From Bacteroidota bacterium (lineage in GTDB: Bacteria > Bacteroidota > Bacteroidia > Bacteroidales > CAJPTX01): a stretch of 8,388 nt of DNA. Both the position numbers and the translations under genes were made by a program. Below are positions 5,355 to 8,388 of this stretch, in pieces (within the stretch, counting starts at the first letter, position 1; each line of letters starts with the position of its first letter). Under the pieces are notes generated by a model, which was given only the letters and a program-made list of their open reading frames with translations, was not told the DNA's origin and did no database searches. Location: positions 1 through 8,388 of the forward strand of contig PDRH01000116.1 in assembly GCA_002748015.1 (NCBI GenBank). The letters are read 5' to 3'.

Positions 5355-7865
5355 ATGAAGAAAGCGATTTCGCAGCTGCACCCGGTAGACCGCTATGCGC
5401 GTCGGGATGAGAGCGATATACAGGACGCGATGCAAACGCAGGGGGAGAGCGCTGGCGAGGGTCAGGTAGCGCATGAGGTGGAGAAGCGGGATGGGTCGCG
5501 CGATGCGTACAATCCGGACAAGATTCGCGGGGCGATTCGCAAGGCCTACCTGGCCGGGGGCATAGAGCCCCAGGAGGAGGTGATCGGCCGTATAATCGAC
5601 CGTATAGATGTGGAGATGCGTCTGCGTGGCGTGATGCACGTGGAGGAGATCCAGGATATGGTGGAGAAGGAGCTGATGAGCTACCACCCCTATACGGCCA
5701 AGCGCTACATCATATACCGTGAGATGCGCAGCATCGCCCGCGACAAGCGTACGCGCCTCAAGCATACGATGGACGGCATCGTGCAGGTGGAGAGCAACGA
5801 TGTGAACCACAGCAACGCCAACATGTCCTCCCACACGCCGGCGGGGCAGATGATGACCTTCGCCTCGGAGATTGCGAAGGACTACACGGAGAAGTACATC
5901 CTCAACACACGCTACATGCGGGCGCACCGAGATGGGGATATCCATATCCACGACCTGGATTACTACCCGACGAAGACGACCACCTGCCTGCAGTATGACC
6001 TGGCAGACCTCTTCGAGCGTGGCTTCCACACCAAGAATGGTTCGGTGCGTACGCCCCAGAGCATACAGAGCTACGCGACGCTGGCAACCATCATCTTCCA
6101 GACGAACCAGAACGAGCAGCATGGCGGCCAGGCCATACCGGCCTTCGACTTCTTCATGGCCCCGGGCGTAATGAAGTCCTACTGGAAGCACATCGCCCGT
6201 CACCTCCAGCTCTTCGCCAAGATGCAGGGGCAGGAAGCGCCCGAGGAGAAGGCCATCCGCGAGGAGGTGTTCCGGGTGTCCCCAGAGCTGCTGTCGAACG
6301 ATGAGGTTAAGGGGCAGATCTCCGAAATCGCCAAGGTTCTCGGGATATCCATAGAGGATAGCGTGGCTGATACCATCATGACCGAGGCCATCGCCCTGAC
6401 GCGTCGCGATACGCACCAGGCCATGGAGGGTTTCATCCACAACCTGAACACCATGCACTCCCGCGGGGGTAACCAGGTGGTCTTCAGCTCCATCAACTAC
6501 GGCACCGACACCTCCCCCGCTGGGCGTATGCTCATAGAGGAGCTGCTCCGTGCGACCGAGGAGGGCCTGGGGCAGGGCGAGGTGCCCATCTTCCCGATAC
6601 AGATATTCAAGGTTAAGGACGGGGTGAACTACTCCGAGGCCGACATCAAGCTGGCCGAGGCCAACTTCGAGGATGCCCTTGCCGGCAAGCTCGAGTTTGA
6701 GTGCCCGAACTTCGACCTCCTGCTGGAGGCCTGCCGCACGACGGCCAAGGCGCTGTTCCCGAACTTTGTGTTCCTGGATACGCCCTACAACAAGGATGAG
6801 CTCTGGCGTGCGGACGATCCCAAGCGCTACTACCATGAGGTGGCCACCATGGGTTGCCGTACCCGCGTGTACGAGAACGTAGCTGGCCCGAGGACCTCCA
6901 TCGGTCGGGGTAACCTCTCCTTCACCTCCATCAATATGCCCCGCCTGGCCATTGAGGCCCGCCAGGAGGCGGCCAATGCCTACGTGGACGGCACGGAGCA
7001 GGAGGTGGCCGCGGCGGCCAAGGAGATGTTCCTGCGCCGGGTTGCTGACAAGGCGCGCTTCGTGGGCGAGCAGCTCAACCAGCGCTACGAGTACCAGCGG
7101 TCCGCCCTGGCCATGCAGTTCCCCTTCATGATGGGCAACAACGTGTGGAAGGGTGGTGGCAACCTCCGTCCGGATAGCCAGGTAGGCGATGTCGTGAAGC
7201 AGGGAACGCTCGGTATAGGCTTTATCGGTGGGCATAACGCCATGATGGCTCTCTACGGCAAGGGGCATGCGGAGTCCAAGGAGGCTTGGGATACCCTCTA
7301 CGAGGCCCTGGAGGTTATGAACAGGGTGGCCGAGGAGTTCAAGCAGAAGTACGGCCTAAACTACGCCGTTCTGGGGACCCCCGCAGAGGGGCTTTCCGGC
7401 CGCTTCACCCGTATGGATAGGGCGCGCTACGGCGTGATAGAGGGCGTGACCGACCGCGACTACTACGTGAACTCCTTCCACGTGGACGTGCGCAAGCCCG
7501 TGGGTATCATGCAGAAGATAGCCCTCGAGGCGCCCTTCCATGCCCTGACCAAGGGTGGGCACATTACCTACGTGGAGCTGGATGGTGAGGCCAAGAAGAA
7601 TGTCAAGGTGATGCTCAAGATAGTGGTGGCCATGCACGACAACGGCATCGGCTACGGCAGCATCAACCACCCTGTGGATACCTGCCGCCAGTGTAGCTTC
7701 AAGGGGGTAATCTACGACAAGTGCCCCGTATGCCAGAGCGACCAGATTGAGCGTTTGCGCCGTATCACGGGCTACCTTACGGGTACCCTCGATAGCTGGA
7801 ACTCGGCCAAGCAGGCAGAGGAGCATGACCGCGTAAAGCACGGCAAGGGGCCTACAGCCAAGTAG
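5355..7865 (+). CDS. nrdD: Anaerobic (class III) ribonucleoside-triphosphate reductase, catalytic subunit
   Basis: NrdD makes dNTPs from NTPs under anaerobic conditions using a glycyl radical installed by NrdG; it acts in the cytoplasm. The 836 residues begin with a low-complexity leader of about 40 residues. An ATP-cone follows (about 41-130: VEKRDGSR, YNPDKIRGAI, and later YHPYTAKRYIIYREMR), the allosteric site for overall activity. The catalytic barrel shows DIHIHDLDYY (195-204), C211 in TTTCLQYDL and C501 in MGCRTRV, the two positions expected for active-site cysteines. The C-terminus carries the zinc site C777-x2-C780...C790-x2-C793 and the radical loop RRITGYL with G806. All key residues are present. 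It is longer than the E. coli enzyme (about 712). Codon use is strongly biased: there is no TTA, CTA or TCA codon over the first 1.9 kb, which suggests high expression. nrdG follows after 21 bases, forming an operon. Confidence 0.97.
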   Translation: MKKAISQLHPVDRYARRDESDIQDAMQTQGESAGEGQVAHEVEKRDGSRDAYNPDKIRGAIRKAYLAGGIEPQEEVIGRIIDRIDVEMRLRGVMHVEEIQDMVEKELMSYHPYTAKRYIIYREMRSIARDKRTRLKHTMDGIVQVESNDVNHSNANMSSHTPAGQMMTFASEIAKDYTEKYILNTRYMRAHRDGDIHIHDLDYYPTKTTTCLQYDLADLFERGFHTKNGSVRTPQSIQSYATLATIIFQTNQNEQHGGQAIPAFDFFMAPGVMKSYWKHIARHLQLFAKMQGQEAPEEKAIREEVFRVSPELLSNDEVKGQISEIAKVLGISIEDSVADTIMTEAIALTRRDTHQAMEGFIHNLNTMHSRGGNQVVFSSINYGTDTSPAGRMLIEELLRATEEGLGQGEVPIFPIQIFKVKDGVNYSEADIKLAEANFEDALAGKLEFECPNFDLLLEACRTTAKALFPNFVFLDTPYNKDELWRADDPKRYYHEVATMGCRTRVYENVAGPRTSIGRGNLSFTSINMPRLAIEARQEAANAYVDGTEQEVAAAAKEMFLRRVADKARFVGEQLNQRYEYQRSALAMQFPFMMGNNVWKGGGNLRPDSQVGDVVKQGTLGIGFIGGHNAMMALYGKGHAESKEAWDTLYEALEVMNRVAEEFKQKYGLNYAVLGTPAEGLSGRFTRMDRARYGVIEGVTDRDYYVNSFHVDVRKPVGIMQKIALEAPFHALTKGGHITYVELDGEAKKNVKVMLKIVVAMHDNGIGYGSINHPVDTCRQCSFKGVIYDKCPVCQSDQIERLRRITGYLTGTLDSWNSAKQAEEHDRVKHGKGPTAK

Positions 7866-7886
7866 AAGCCCTTTGATAGCTAGGAA

Positions 7887-8388
7887 ATGCAGATAGAAGG
7901 TTTCGGACTCAGGTACCTCAGGTTCCTGGAAGAGACCATAGTAGACGGTGACGGCCTGAGAGATGCCCTGTATCTCTCGGGCTGTCGCCATGCTTGCCCC
8001 AAGTGCCATAATCCGGAGAGCTGGAACGGCAAGTCTGGGCGGCTGATGACCGATGCCATGGTGGATTTCATCATCGAGCGCATCGAGCTGAACCCCCTGC
8101 TCGACGGGCTGACTGTTACCGGGGGTGACCCTTTCTACAATCCGCCCGCCCTCCTTGAGCTGCTGCGCCGGATAAAAACGGCTACGGGTATAGATATCTG
8201 GTGCTACACGGGCTATAGGATAGAGGACATGGCCGGGGATGAAGAGCTGCTAGCCCCCCTGGAGTACATCGATACCCTAGTCGATGGCCCCTTCATCTAC
8301 GCTGAGCGCGACCCCATGCTCACCTTCCGTGGTAGCCGGAACCAACGCCTGATACGTTCGCCCTATACCGTCGCCCAGCGCATCTTGG
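7887..8388 (+). CDS. nrdG: Anaerobic ribonucleotide reductase activating protein, radical SAM (3' end cut by window)
   Basis: NrdG uses S-adenosylmethionine and a [4Fe-4S] cluster to generate the glycyl radical on NrdD. The frame opens with ATG at 7887-7889 and stays open to the window edge: 167 complete codons, close to the full family length of about 155-180. The radical SAM cysteines are C33-x3-C37-x2-C40 (GCRHACPKCHN), followed by the SAM-contacting TVTGGDPF (76-83), WCYTGY (105-110), VDGPF (132-136) and the family tail FRGSRNQR (147-154). It starts 21 bases after the nrdD stop in the same direction, so co-transcription and possible translational coupling are likely. AGGAA directly abuts the ATG, which is too close for an ideal Shine-Dalgarno. 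Its reductant is typically flavodoxin, and one is encoded at 448-945. Confidence 0.96.
   Translation, partial: MQIEGFGLRYLRFLEETIVDGDGLRDALYLSGCRHACPKCHNPESWNGKSGRLMTDAMVDFIIERIELNPLLDGLTVTGGDPFYNPPALLELLRRIKTATGIDIWCYTGYRIEDMAGDEELLAPLEYIDTLVDGPFIYAERDPMLTFRGSRNQRLIRSPYTVAQRIL

Noticed and set aside
5325..7268. A 647-codon open frame antisense to nrdD
   Set aside because: It is codon-aligned with nrdD, so it only needs nrdD to avoid TTA, CTA and TCA codons, which its biased codon use explains. The translation is a repetitive L/V/H/R-rich sequence with no domain.
7356..8083. Antisense ORFs of 217 and 67 codons over the nrdD end and nrdG
   Set aside because: They lie opposite two confidently identified genes and show only mirror-image composition; the real gene on this stretch is nrdG on the plus strand.

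Overview
The window looks like chromosome from an anaerobic Bacteroidota, probably a Porphyromonas-like organism. The evidence is an oxygen-independent class III ribonucleotide reductase pair (nrdD-nrdG), a -7 element of the TAnnTTTG type typical of Bacteroidota upstream of nrdD, weak or absent Shine-Dalgarno sequences on most genes, a long-chain flavodoxin, and frequent ATA isoleucine codons at about 55-60% G+C. Genus-level placement is inference only; no rRNA or other diagnostic marker is present.

Layout. Positions 1-354 (+) are the C-terminal end of an unrecognised protein that begins before the window. A flavodoxin gene (448-945, -) converges on it and ends in a strong intrinsic terminator at 386-426. 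A gene-poor stretch (946-1249) carries copy A of a compound repeat. Next comes an accessory island: an acidic pentapeptide-repeat gene (1250-1647, +) whose frame is broken at a G7 tract just after its only plausible start, and, convergent with it and only 5 bp away, a 1036-residue single-chain Type IIG/Type ISP-like restriction-modification enzyme (1653-4763, -). A 591-bp non-coding stretch (4764-5354) follows, with copy B of the repeat, several dyads and the nrdD promoter region. The window ends with nrdD (5355-7865, +) and nrdG (7887 to the edge, +), an operon for anaerobic dNTP synthesis.

How it fits together. The flavodoxin and nrdDG are core anaerobic metabolism and may be functionally linked, because flavodoxin is the known electron donor to NrdG in E. 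coli. The restriction enzyme and pentapeptide gene sit between them, bracketed by two repeats whose 40-bp core is 39/40 identical in direct orientation, while an adjacent 20-bp block is perfectly conserved but inverted. Recombination between the cores would remove the whole 3.8-kb island. Inside the restriction enzyme, the presumed target-recognition region is about 46% G+C, against about 58-61% in sampled flanks, which suggests a specificity-domain swap. That region also holds a perfect 13-bp palindrome followed by a T-run in the sense direction, resembling an internal terminator.

The most interesting points are the possible poly-G on/off switch of a strongly acidic, DNA-mimic-like pentapeptide protein next to a restriction enzyme, the inverted module in the flanking repeats, and the mosaic recognition domain. 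All G+C and charge values were counted by hand.
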